NCBI GenBank assembly: GCA_014376915.1
Contig: JACMQP010000487.1
Span: 1 to 13,332, forward strand
Direction of reading: 5' to 3'
Length of the DNA: 13,332 nt
Source of the DNA: Ramlibacter sp.
Lineage (GTDB): Bacteria; Pseudomonadota; Gammaproteobacteria; Burkholderiales; Burkholderiaceae
This document shows positions 6,554 through 13,332 of this stretch, piece by piece; positions within the stretch are counted from its first letter, which is position 1; every line of letters begins with the position of its first letter. The notes under the pieces were generated by a model. The model did not search any database, was not told where the DNA came from, and worked only from the letters and a program-made list of their open reading frames with translations. The translations under genes were made by a program, and so were the position numbers.

Positions 6554-8097
6554 AGCTCTCCCCCCTCGCCGCCGTCGCCCTGGTCCTGTGGCTGTCCGGT
6601 TGCGCCACCGTGCCCGCGCCTGGCAGCGCCCCGATCGCGGCGGTTGCACCGGCCGGCCCGGCCCCCACCGCCGCGCCCTCGCTGGCGCCGGTGATCCCGG
6701 GCGGGCCACTGCAGCCGATCACCGCCGGCCAGGCTTCTTCCCAGGACGTCGCCGGCATGCAGGTACCGGCCGACCTGTGGGACCGGATCCGCCGCGGCTT
6801 CAAGATGAACGACCTCGAGGGCGACTTGGTGCGCCAGCAGGAGCAGTGGTACACCACGCGACCGGATTACATCCAGCGCATGACCGAGCGCTCGAGCAAG
6901 TACCTGTTCCACATCGTCGAGGAACTTGAGCGGCGCAACATGCCATCCGAGCTGGCCCTGCTGCCCTTCATCGAAAGCGCGTTCAATCCGCAGGCCGTGT
7001 CCAGCGCCCGTGCCGCTGGCATGTGGCAGTTCATGCCCGCCACCGGCACCTACTTCGAGCTGAAGCAGAACGTTTTCCGGGACGACCGGCGCGACGTGCT
7101 GGCCTCCACCCGCGCAGCGCTCGACTACCTGCAGAAGCTGTACGGCATGTTCGGCGACTGGCACCTGGCGCTGGCGGCGTACAACTGGGGCGAAGGCAGC
7201 GTCGGCCGCGCGATCGCGAAGAACCGGAAGATGGGGCTCGGCGTCACCTACGGCGATCTCAACATGCCCAACGAGACGCGTTACTACGTGCCCAAGCTGC
7301 AGGCGGTGAAGAACATCATCGCCAATCCGCAGAACCACCGGACCGAGTTGCCGCTGGTCGAAAACCATCCCTACTTCCAGAGCGTCAAGATCACCCGCGA
7401 CATCGACGTCGAACTGGCGGCGCGGCTGGCCAACGTCAAGCTGGAAGACTTCAAGGCGTTGAACCCGTCGGCGAAGCGGCCGGTGATCCTGGCCGCCGGC
7501 ACGCCTGAGATCCTGCTGCCATGGGACAACGCGCACGTGTTCGAGCGCAACTTCGAGGCCTATGAAAAAGGACAGTTCGCAAGCTGGACTGCCTGGAGCG
7601 CGCCGGCCACCATGACCGTCGCCGAGGCCGCGCGCCGCACCGGCATGAGCGAGAGCGAGCTGCGCAACGCCAACACCATCCCGCCGCGGATGCTGATCAA
7701 GAGCGGCTCGGTGCTGATCGTGCCGCGCACCCCGCAGCAGCAGCACGACGTGACCAGCCAGGTGGCCGACAACGGCCAGTTGAACCTGGCCCCCGAGATC
7801 GTCAACCGCCGCACCACTGTCAAGGCCGGCAAGCGCGAGACCGTGGCCAGCATTGCCCGCCGCTTCAATGTCCAGCCGAGCGAAGTGGCCGGCTGGAACA
7901 ACGTGCTGGCCAGCGCCGCCTTCAAGCCGGGCCAGCAGGTGGTCCTGTTCCTGCCGGTGCGCGCCCGTTCGGCGCGGGTGCCGGCACCGGCCGCCGGGCG
8001 GTCGGCGCGTCCGGCCGTGCGCGCGGCTCCGCGGGCCGCACGGCCGGCGACCAAGGCGCCGCTGCGCCGGTCGGTCGCGCCGGTCAATCGACGCTGA
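6550..8097 (+). CDS. mltD: Membrane-bound lytic murein transglycosylase D with two LysM domains
   Basis: Outer-membrane lipoprotein that cleaves peptidoglycan glycan strands, leaving 1,6-anhydro-MurNAc ends; 515 residues. The N-terminus is a lipoprotein signal with lipobox LSGC at residues 16-19, followed by a Pro/Ala linker. The SLT domain (about 115-240) holds ELALLPFIESAFNP with catalytic Glu142, then AAGMWQFMPATG, the DDRRDVLASTRAALDYL helix and LALAAYNWGEGSV. Two LysM glycan-binding domains follow at about 354-393 and 424-469. The last 45 residues (471-515) are an Arg/Ala/Pro tail with 12 Arg, one Lys and no acidic residue. The ATG at 6550 overlaps the gloB stop (ATGA) and puts the lipobox at the right distance; an ATG six codons upstream at 6532 would add charged residues ahead of the signal. 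GGAAG lies 12 bases upstream, rather far for a ribosome site. Confidence 0.95.
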   Translation: MKLSPLAAVALVLWLSGCATVPAPGSAPIAAVAPAGPAPTAAPSLAPVIPGGPLQPITAGQASSQDVAGMQVPADLWDRIRRGFKMNDLEGDLVRQQEQWYTTRPDYIQRMTERSSKYLFHIVEELERRNMPSELALLPFIESAFNPQAVSSARAAGMWQFMPATGTYFELKQNVFRDDRRDVLASTRAALDYLQKLYGMFGDWHLALAAYNWGEGSVGRAIAKNRKMGLGVTYGDLNMPNETRYYVPKLQAVKNIIANPQNHRTELPLVENHPYFQSVKITRDIDVELAARLANVKLEDFKALNPSAKRPVILAAGTPEILLPWDNAHVFERNFEAYEKGQFASWTAWSAPATMTVAEAARRTGMSESELRNANTIPPRMLIKSGSVLIVPRTPQQQHDVTSQVADNGQLNLAPEIVNRRTTVKAGKRETVASIARRFNVQPSEVAGWNNVLASAAFKPGQQVVLFLPVRARSARVPAPAAGRSARPAVRAAPRAARPATKAPLRRSVAPVNRR

Positions 8098-8224
8098 CGC
8101 GCCGCCCGCCCACGGCCTACAGGCGGCCGAGGGAGTGGCCTACGCGGCTGTCAGCCAGCGCCGCCTACGCTCTTCGACGCAGGACCAGCGCAATCCCGGC
8201 TTCCGGAGCACCGGTTCTTCTCGA
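8098..8224. other. Short intergenic gap between mltD and the phosphatase gene
   Basis: 127 bases. No T-tailed hairpin follows mltD and no good promoter hexamers were seen. One CTGTCA, like half a Pho box, lies at 8148-8153 but has no partner at the 11-base spacing. Whether the phosphatase gene is read from its own promoter or from mltD cannot be decided. Confidence 0.4.
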
Positions 8225-9895
8225 ATGGGTTTGATGAACGACAACGCGCAACAAGACGCGAGCCGGCGCCGGTTCGTACTCGCCACCGCTGGCGCCGTTG
8301 CGCTGGCCTCCACCACCGGCCTGGCCGGGTGCGGCGGCGGCAGCGACGAACACCAGGAACGTTTCGGTTACGGCGTCGCCAGCGGCGACCCGTTGGCCGA
8401 CCGCGTGATCCTGTGGACACGCGTCAATGTCGCCGACACCGCGGCCACCAGCGTTCAGTGGGAAGTGGCCAGCGACGCAGCCTTCACCACCTTGGTGGCG
8501 TCGGGCACCGCCGCCACCAGCGCCGACCAGGACTTCACCGTGAAGGCGGACGCTACCGGCCTACAGCCCGGCACCCAGTACTGGTACCGCTTCAGGCACG
8601 GTTCCGAAACCTCCAGGATCGGCCGGACCAGGACCTTGCCGAGCGGCAGCGTGAACCAGGTGCGCATGGCCGTGTTCTCCTGCGCCGCCTTTCCGGTCGG
8701 CCAGTTCCACGTCTATGCCGATGCTGCCAACCGCGGCGACATCGACGTCGCACTGCACCTGGGCGACTACATCTACGAGACCGGCGTCAGCGCCGCCGAA
8801 CAGGCAGTCGCCGGCTTGCTTGATCGCAAGATGAATCCGAGCTACGAAACGGTGACGCTTTCGGACTACCGCGCCCGCTACGCGCACTACCATACCGATG
8901 CCGACCTGCGGAACATGCACGCGGCGATGCCGATCATCGCGGTGTGGGACGACCATGAGCTGGTCAACGGCATCTGGAAAGACGGCGCCGAAGGCCACGA
9001 TCCCGCCAGCGAAGGCAGCTTCGCCGACCGGCGCGAGGCCGCGGCCCGGGCCTGGCGCGAATGGCTGCCGGTGCGCGTGCCCGATCCGGCCAACCCGCTG
9101 CGGATCTATCGCTCCTTCAACTTCGGCAACCTCGCCACGCTGCACATGCTGGACGCTCGCGCCATCGGGCGCGCTGCGCCGATCGGCCGCGATGGTTACC
9201 TCGCCAGCGCCGCCAGCGACCCCAACCGGCAGATCCTCGGCCAGGCGCAGCAGGACTGGCTGGCGACTGGCCTGCAAGCCTCGCAAGCGACTTGGCAGGT
9301 GGTCGGCCAGCAGATGCCGCTGGGCCGCATGGAAGTGCCGCTGAGCGTCTTCGACAACTTCTCGCAGGGCACGCTGGACGCCTACATCACCGCGCTGGAC
9401 GTGGCGCCAGCGGCGCGCAGCCCGCAGCAGCAGGCGCTGGTGGACCAGCCGAAGATCCCGATGGACCTGAACCACTGGGGCGGCTACCCGGCGGCGCGCG
9501 AGAAGCTGCTGGCCGTCGCGAAGTCCGCCGACCGCAACCTGGTCGTGCTGGGCGGCGACAGCCACAACGCTTTCGCCTGCGACCTGCGCGATGCGTCGGG
9601 CCGGGCTGTTGGCGTCGAGTACGACACGCCGTCGGTGACGTCCACCGGACTGGAGCTGAAGTACCGCGACATCGGTCGGCAGTTCCTGGCCGACGCGCTC
9701 GTGAAGATCATGCCGGACCTGAAGTACGCCGAGACCAGCCACCGCGGCTACCTGCTGCTAACGCTGACCCCGCAAGCCGCTCGCTCAGACTGGATCTTCG
9801 TCAGCTCGGTGCTGGACAACTCGTTCAGCAGCGAGGTCGGCCGCAGCCTGCAGACCCTGCCGGGCGCGGCCAACCGGAAGATCGTCCCGGTCTGA
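8225..9895 (+). CDS. phoD: PhoD-type alkaline phosphatase / phosphodiesterase, Tat-exported
   Basis: Exported metal-dependent phosphomonoesterase or phosphodiesterase of the PhoD family, which use calcium and iron; 556 residues, close to Bacillus PhoD. The N-terminus has a twin-arginine motif SRRRFVL (13-19), then a hydrophobic stretch ending in LAGC (33-36) followed by GGGS. A fibronectin-like N-terminal PhoD domain follows (FGYGVASGDPLADRVILWTRV to GTQYWYRFRHG). The catalytic domain shows FSCAAFPVGQF with the conserved Cys, HLGDYIYE with Asp181 and Tyr182, VWDDHE with Asp242, Asp243 and His244, and LGGDSHNAF with Asp445 and His447. The start could be ATG 8225 or ATG 8234; neither has a good ribosome site. 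It lies 127 bases after mltD on the same strand and faces the ABC operon. The exact substrate is not predictable, and the symbol is by family. Confidence 0.9.
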   Translation: MGLMNDNAQQDASRRRFVLATAGAVALASTTGLAGCGGGSDEHQERFGYGVASGDPLADRVILWTRVNVADTAATSVQWEVASDAAFTTLVASGTAATSADQDFTVKADATGLQPGTQYWYRFRHGSETSRIGRTRTLPSGSVNQVRMAVFSCAAFPVGQFHVYADAANRGDIDVALHLGDYIYETGVSAAEQAVAGLLDRKMNPSYETVTLSDYRARYAHYHTDADLRNMHAAMPIIAVWDDHELVNGIWKDGAEGHDPASEGSFADRREAAARAWREWLPVRVPDPANPLRIYRSFNFGNLATLHMLDARAIGRAAPIGRDGYLASAASDPNRQILGQAQQDWLATGLQASQATWQVVGQQMPLGRMEVPLSVFDNFSQGTLDAYITALDVAPAARSPQQQALVDQPKIPMDLNHWGGYPAAREKLLAVAKSADRNLVVLGGDSHNAFACDLRDASGRAVGVEYDTPSVTSTGLELKYRDIGRQFLADALVKIMPDLKYAETSHRGYLLLTLTPQAARSDWIFVSSVLDNSFSSEVGRSLQTLPGAANRKIVPV

Positions 9896-9911
9896 GCCGC
9901 GGCTCCGGACC
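9889..9911 (+). terminator. Candidate terminator hairpin after the PhoD gene
   Basis: The stop codon lies within a dyad: a perfect palindrome GAGCCGCGGCTC at 9894-9905, extended with a small bulge by GGTC (9889-9892) pairing with GACC (9908-9911). The plus-strand continuation AAATTCTTCTTC is T-rich but not a clean U-run. On the minus strand no T-run follows, so it would serve the phosphatase gene rather than the convergent ABC operon. Confidence 0.35.
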
Positions 9912-9944
9912 AAATTCTTCTTCGCCGTCGGGATGACGACTGGC

Positions 9945-10784
9945 TCACAGTTTCTCGGTTTCGCCGGTACGCGGCTGCCATTTCATCAGGTGCTTTTCGA
10001 TCCGGCCGACAACCCCGTCGAGCAGCAGCGCGAAAGCGGTGAGAACCACGATGCCGGCAAACACGGTGTTGACGTCAAAGGTGCCCTCGGCCTGCAGGAT
10101 CAGGTAGCCGACCCCGCGTGCCGAGCCCAGGTATTCCCCCACCACCGCTCCGACGAAGGCCAGGCCGACCGAGGTGTGCAGGCTGGAGAACACCCAGCTG
10201 GTGGCGCTGGGCAGGTACACCGTGCGCAGCAACTGCTTCTGGCTGGCGCCCAGCATCCGCGCGTTGGCCAGCACCACCGGGCTGACTTCCTTGACGCCCT
10301 GGTAGACGTTGAAGAAGACGATGAAGAACACCAGCGTGACGGCCAGCGCCACCTTGCTCCACATGCCCAGGCCGAACCAGAGCGAGAAGATCGGTGCCAG
10401 GATCACCCGTGGCATCGAGTTGGCGGCCTTGATGTACGGGTCGAGGATGTTGCTGGCCGTCGGCGCGAGCGCCAGCCAGAGACCGAACACCAGCCCCAGC
10501 ACGGTGCCGATCACGAAGGCCAGCAACGTCTCCAGCAGCGTGATGCCCAAATGCTGATAGATGTCGGCGCGGCCCGGCAGGCCGTCCGGGAAGAGCGCGC
10601 TAGCGCCGATGTCGAAAGGCATAAACCACGACCAGACCCGACCAGCCACCTTGATCGGCTCGCCCAGGAAGAAGGCGGTCTGCTCGTTACGCGACAGCAG
10701 GTGCCAGCCGACCAGCAGCGCCAGCAGCAGCCCGACCTGCCAGTAGCGCAGGTTGCGATCGTTGGGCTTGAGGCCGGCAAGCAT
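9945..10784 (-). CDS. ABC transporter permease, NitT/TauT (SsuC/TauC-like) family
   Basis: Inner-membrane channel of a binding-protein-dependent importer; 279 residues. Hydrophobic segments can be seen at about 15-30, 82-107, 125-140, 145-160, 205-220 and 240-260, giving the six-helix layout of the family. The cytoplasmic coupling loop (EAA motif) reads ANARMLGASQKQLLRTVYLPSA (about 173-194), with the key Gly-Ala and Leu-Pro positions kept. The ATG at 10784 shares one base with the TGA of the ATPase gene (TGATG), indicating tight translational coupling; a TTG one codon earlier is also open. It is the last gene of the operon and faces the PhoD gene with a 49-base gap. The family is clear; the substrate is not. 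Confidence 0.92.
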   Translation of the reverse strand: MLAGLKPNDRNLRYWQVGLLLALLVGWHLLSRNEQTAFFLGEPIKVAGRVWSWFMPFDIGASALFPDGLPGRADIYQHLGITLLETLLAFVIGTVLGLVFGLWLALAPTASNILDPYIKAANSMPRVILAPIFSLWFGLGMWSKVALAVTLVFFIVFFNVYQGVKEVSPVVLANARMLGASQKQLLRTVYLPSATSWVFSSLHTSVGLAFVGAVVGEYLGSARGVGYLILQAEGTFDVNTVFAGIVVLTAFALLLDGVVGRIEKHLMKWQPRTGETEKL

Positions 10785-11599
10785 CAAGCGGCCTTCTTCA
10801 ATTGCTGCGCGTAGCCCTTGAGCACTTCGTCGCGCAGCACCGCCCAGATCTGCGAATGCAGTTGCACGAAGCGCGGGTCGCTACGGACCTCTGCCACATC
10901 GCGCGGACGCGGCAGGTCGATCTCGAATTCGCCGATGGGGTGGGTGCCCGGGCCGGCCGACAGGACGACGACCCGGTCGCTCATCGCAATGGCTTCGTCG
11001 AGGTCGTGGGTGATGAAAAGAACAGCCTTCTTTTTAGCCGCCCAGAGCTCAAGCACCTCGTTTTCCATCAGTTGCCGGGTCTGGATGTCGAGTGCGCTGA
11101 AGGGCTCGTCCATCAGGATGATGTCGGGATCCAGCGCCAGTACCTGGGCCAGCGCGGTGCGCTTGCGCATGCCGCCCGAGAGCTGATGCGGATAGCGGTC
11201 CTCGAAACCGCCCAGGCCGACGCGCTCCAGCCAGGCCTGGGCCAGCCGGCGCGCCTCGCCGTCGGCGACGCTGCGGTATTGCAGGCCCACCATGACGTTG
11301 TCGATGGCGCTGCGCCACGGCATCAGCGCGTCGCTCTGGAACATGTAGCCGGCGCGGCGGTTGATCCCCTGCAGCGGTTCGCCGAACACCAGGACGCCGC
11401 CGGACGAGGGCTCGAGCAGGCCGGCGCCGATGTTCAGCAGCGTCGATTTGCCGCAACCGGTCGGGCCGACCACGGAGACGAACTCGCCGCCGCGCACCCG
11501 CAGTGTCGTATCCGCCACCGCGGTGTAGCCCTGACCCTCGTCCTCGCGCGAACGGAAGGTGACCGAGATCCGGTCGAATTCAAGGGCGAAATCCTGCAC
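10784..11599 (-). CDS. ABC transporter ATP-binding protein, NitT/TauT (SsuB/TauB-like) family
   Basis: Cytoplasmic ATPase that drives the importer; 271 residues. All motifs are present: Walker A GPTGCGKST (45-53), Q-loop Gln88 in YMFQSDALMPW, signature LSGGMRKR (140-147), Walker B IILMDEP (160-166), D-loop SALD, and switch His198 in ITHD. The FQxDxLMPW form of the Q-loop and the GGMRKR signature are typical of nitrate/taurine/sulfonate ATPases. The signature has the methionine-arginine variant in place of the common QQ/QR. The start is GTG at 11599, 10 bases after the binding-protein stop, with only a weak ribosome site. No C-terminal regulatory domain is present, so there is no sign of built-in substrate sensing. 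Confidence 0.94.
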   Translation of the reverse strand: MQDFALEFDRISVTFRSREDEGQGYTAVADTTLRVRGGEFVSVVGPTGCGKSTLLNIGAGLLEPSSGGVLVFGEPLQGINRRAGYMFQSDALMPWRSAIDNVMVGLQYRSVADGEARRLAQAWLERVGLGGFEDRYPHQLSGGMRKRTALAQVLALDPDIILMDEPFSALDIQTRQLMENEVLELWAAKKKAVLFITHDLDEAIAMSDRVVVLSAGPGTHPIGEFEIDLPRPRDVAEVRSDPRFVQLHSQIWAVLRDEVLKGYAQQLKKAA

Positions 11600-11609
11600 C
11601 GTCTGCCGT

Positions 11610-12656
11610 TCAGGCCTTGAAGCGCTCTTTGGCCCGGCGCGCGAAATCGTTGGTGTAGGTCTTGGCCAGCGCGATCTTGTCGGCCTTGACCGAGGGCTCG
11701 AAGCTGGCCAGCGCCTTCAACGCAGTGCGTGTCCCGTCTTCGGCCATCATCCCGTCCAGCGAAATCGCTTCGCGCACCTTGTTGAACGACGCGAGGTACA
11801 GTGCGCGGTCGCCAAGCAGGTAGTTTTCGGGCACCGTCTTGATGATGTCGCTCGGGCCCGCGGTCTGCAGCCACTTCAGGCCGTGCACGATGGCATTGGC
11901 CAGGGCCTGGCAGGTGTTCGGATTCTTCTGCACGAACTCGGCGTGGGCGTAAAAGCAGGCGGCCGGCATCGGCCCACCGAACACGTCCAGCGTGCCCTTG
12001 AGCGTTCGGGTGTCGCTGATGATCTTCACGTCGCCCTTTTGCTCCAGCATCGTCATCACCGGGTCGGTGTTGCTCATGGCGTCGATCTGGCCTGAGCGCA
12101 GCGCAGTGAGTGCACCGGCCGCGGTGCCGACGCCGACGAAGCTCACGTCACTGGCTTTCAGACCGGCGCGCGACAGCACCAGGTTTGCCACCATGTTGGT
12201 CGACGAGCCCGGCGCCGAGACGCCGATCTTCTTGCCTCGCAGGTCGGCCACGGTGCGGTAGTTGGGCATGGCCTTGGTGGAGACGCCCATCGCGATCTGG
12301 GGCGCGCGGCCCATCAGCACGAACGATTCGATGAACTGGTTCTTGCTCTGCATGTTGATGGTGTGCTCGTAGGCGCCGCTCACCACGTCGGCCGAACCGC
12401 CGACCAGCGCCTGCAGCGCGCGCGAGCCACCGGCGAAGTCGGAGATCTCGACGTCCAGACCTTCGGCCTTGAAATAGCCCAGTTGTTCCGAGATCGTCAG
12501 CGGCAGGTAGTAGAACGCGGCCTTGCCACCGACCGCGATCGAGACCTTGGTCTTCTCGAGCTTGCCCTGGGACCAGACCGACGGCGCAGCCACGCTGGCG
12601 CCGGCCAGGATCGCGGCGGAAACGAACGTGCGGCGGCTGATGAGTGCATTTTTCAT
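11610..12656 (-). CDS. ABC transporter substrate-binding protein, NitT/TauT (NMT1-like) family, Tat-type signal
   Basis: Periplasmic ligand-binding protein of 348 residues that would deliver its ligand to the permease two genes downstream. The signal peptide has ISRRTFV (twin Arg at 8-9), a hydrophobic stretch and an Ala-rich end with a likely cleavage near VWSQG, so Tat export is likely. The mature part has the family pattern: KVSIAVGG then FYYLPLTISEQLGYFKAEGL, VEISDFAGGSRALQALVGGSADV, DLRGKKIGVSAPGSSTNMVA, and a second lobe with SGQIDAMSNTDPVMTML. The ATG at 12656 is supported by a GAGAGGA ribosome site 7 bases upstream and by the signal peptide; a longer open frame to 12767 lacks any such support. 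First gene of the operon. The ligand is unknown: NitT/TauT proteins bind sulfonates, nitrate, pyrimidine precursors, aromatic acids and more, and no catabolic gene lies beside it to point to one. Confidence 0.93.
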   Translation of the reverse strand: MKNALISRRTFVSAAILAGASVAAPSVWSQGKLEKTKVSIAVGGKAAFYYLPLTISEQLGYFKAEGLDVEISDFAGGSRALQALVGGSADVVSGAYEHTINMQSKNQFIESFVLMGRAPQIAMGVSTKAMPNYRTVADLRGKKIGVSAPGSSTNMVANLVLSRAGLKASDVSFVGVGTAAGALTALRSGQIDAMSNTDPVMTMLEQKGDVKIISDTRTLKGTLDVFGGPMPAACFYAHAEFVQKNPNTCQALANAIVHGLKWLQTAGPSDIIKTVPENYLLGDRALYLASFNKVREAISLDGMMAEDGTRTALKALASFEPSVKADKIALAKTYTNDFARRAKERFKA

Positions 12657-12663
12657 TGGGGAA

Positions 12664-12671
12664 TCCTCTCT
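12664..12671 (-). promoter_or_regulatory. Ribosome binding site of the ABC binding-protein gene
   Basis: AGAGAGGA on the minus strand, 7 bases before the ATG at 12656. It decides between this start and the several upstream in-frame alternatives and is the strongest translation signal in the ABC operon. Confidence 0.75.
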
Positions 12672-12745
12672 GATTGCGCTTAGGACGAGCCTAGTGCGGC
12701 GCCTTCGGCACTGCATCGGGAACATCCCGTGCGGGTTTTCACGTA

Positions 12746-12768
12746 AGGGGTGCAGCCCCTGCTGCACC
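12746..12768 (-). other. Overlapping hairpins between recR and the ABC operon
   Basis: Within the 118-base gap after the recR stop, GGTGCAG (12749-12755) can pair with CTGCACC (12762-12768) as a 7-bp stem with a 6-base loop. AGGGG (12746-12750) can pair instead with CCCCT (12756-12760). The two structures share bases and exclude each other. No T-run follows on the minus strand, so a classical terminator for recR is not shown. The rest of the gap (12672-12745) should hold any promoter of the ABC operon, but I see no convincing hexamers there. Confidence 0.3.
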
Positions 12769-12774
12769 AGCGCT

Positions 12775-13332
12775 CTAGCGGCGGTCGACCAGTGCGTGGG
12801 CGATGGTCCCGAGGTCCACGTACTCCAGCTCGCTGCCGGCTGGCACGCCGCGCGCCAGCCGCGTCACGCGCAGGCCCCTGGCCTTGAGCGCCTCGCCGAT
12901 GACGTGGGCGGTGGCCTCGCCTTCGGCAGTGAAGTTGGTGGCCAGGATCACCTCCTGCAGTTCGCCGCGGGTGGCCCGCTCGAACAGCTTGGCCAGCCCG
13001 ATTTCGTTGGGTCCGATGCCGTCCAGCGGGCTGAGCTTGCCCATCAGCACGAAGTACAGGCCGCGGTACGCCGAGGTCCGCTCCACCGCGGCCTGGTCGG
13101 CCGGCGTCTCGACCACGCACAGCTTGCTCTGGTCACGGTGCGGGTCGAGGCAGGTGGCGCAGACCTCCTGCTCGGTGAAGGTGTGGCACAGGCTGCAATG
13201 GCGGATGTGGCTGGCCGCCTGCTCCAGCGCCTGCGCCAGCGTGAGCGCGCCGGGGCGGTCGTGCTGCAGCAGGTGGAAGGCCATGCGCGAGGCCGATTTG
13301 ACGCCGACGCCGGGCAGGCGCCGCAGCGCCTG
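12775..13332 (-). CDS. recR: Recombination mediator RecR (N-terminus cut by window edge)
   Basis: RecFOR-pathway protein that with RecO helps load RecA on single-strand gaps coated with SSB. 185 residues plus stop are visible, against about 195-200 in the family, so roughly 12-15 N-terminal residues lie beyond the right edge. The visible part opens [22 protein letters not shown], the helix-hairpin-helix DNA-binding segment. A four-cysteine zinc finger follows (CSLC and CATC, visible residues 46-61). The Toprim domain comes next: [14 protein letters not shown], then [24 protein letters not shown], then [19 protein letters not shown]. The usual form of the last motif is NPTVEGEAT, so Phe and Ala are mild variants. 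Identity is secure. The upstream partners usual in proteobacteria (a YbaB/EbfC protein and dnaX) would lie to the right, outside the window. Confidence 0.96.
   Translation of the reverse strand, partial: QALRRLPGVGVKSASRMAFHLLQHDRPGALTLAQALEQAASHIRHCSLCHTFTEQEVCATCLDPHRDQSKLCVVETPADQAAVERTSAYRGLYFVLMGKLSPLDGIGPNEIGLAKLFERATRGELQEVILATNFTAEGEATAHVIGEALKARGLRVTRLARGVPAGSELEYVDLGTIAHALVDRR

Noticed and set aside
6529..7746. A 405-codon minus-strand frame opposite mltD
   Set aside because: The sense strand encodes an intact SLT plus LysM protein, and the antisense product shows no family features.
8148..8153. A CTGTCA half-site upstream of the PhoD gene as a possible Pho box
   Set aside because: A Pho box needs a second half-site 11 bases away, and neither flank has one. 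A six-base match alone is not evidence of PhoB control.
7853..8224. An N-terminal extension of the PhoD frame overlapping the end of mltD
   Set aside because: The extension is Arg-rich, has no family similarity, and would bury the twin-arginine signal more than 120 residues inside the protein.
1..13332. Search for mobile elements, CRISPR repeats, tRNA or rRNA genes, integrase sites and long tandem repeats
   Set aside because: No repeated units of even spacing, no transposase or integrase frames, and no tRNA-like cloverleaf were seen. The intergenic gaps are all under about 155 bases and leave little room for such features.

Overview
This is a GC-rich chromosomal window, most likely from a betaproteobacterium of the order Burkholderiales (Comamonadaceae-like). 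That call rests on three things: the strong G/C bias at third codon positions, the linked pairs methyltransferase-rnhA and gloB-mltD diverging from a shared start region, and an ABC transporter of the NitT/TauT type with a Tat-exported binding protein. The species call is inference. Ten protein genes fill almost the whole window, and the longest gene-free stretch is about 150 bases. No RNA gene, insertion sequence, CRISPR array, prophage gene or clear sign of recent transfer was seen.

Layout from left to right. Bases 1-4385 (minus strand) hold a two-gene RND efflux operon: a periplasmic adaptor and then the inner-membrane pump, whose last few residues run off the left edge. Bases 4538-5781 (minus) hold ribonuclease HI and, upstream of it, a methyltransferase-like protein with an eroded SAM-binding loop; their reading frames overlap by 4 bases. 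Bases 5780-8097 (plus) hold glyoxalase II (gloB) and the lytic transglycosylase mltD, also overlapping by 4 bases. The methyltransferase and gloB start codons overlap each other on opposite strands, and a perfect TATAAT lies 10 bases before the gloB ATG, suggesting a leaderless gloB transcript. A PhoD-type phosphatase follows at 8225-9895 (plus), with a signal peptide that is both twin-arginine and lipobox type.

Convergent to it, 9945-12656 (minus) is a compact ABC importer operon (binding protein, ATPase, permease) of unknown ligand. At the right edge, 12775-13332 (minus) is recR, missing only its first dozen or so residues.

Functionally the window mixes housekeeping (DNA repair by RecR, RNA-DNA hybrid removal by RNase HI, methylglyoxal detoxification by GloB, cell-wall turnover by MltD) with envelope transport (RND export, ABC import) and an exported phosphatase. 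I found no convincing novel system. The best second looks are the overlapping divergent starts with a probable leaderless promoter, the methyltransferase-like protein without a glycine-rich loop, the Tat lipoprotein phosphatase, the basic tail of MltD, and an adaptor gene whose leader carries an anti-Shine-Dalgarno-like sequence instead of a ribosome binding site.
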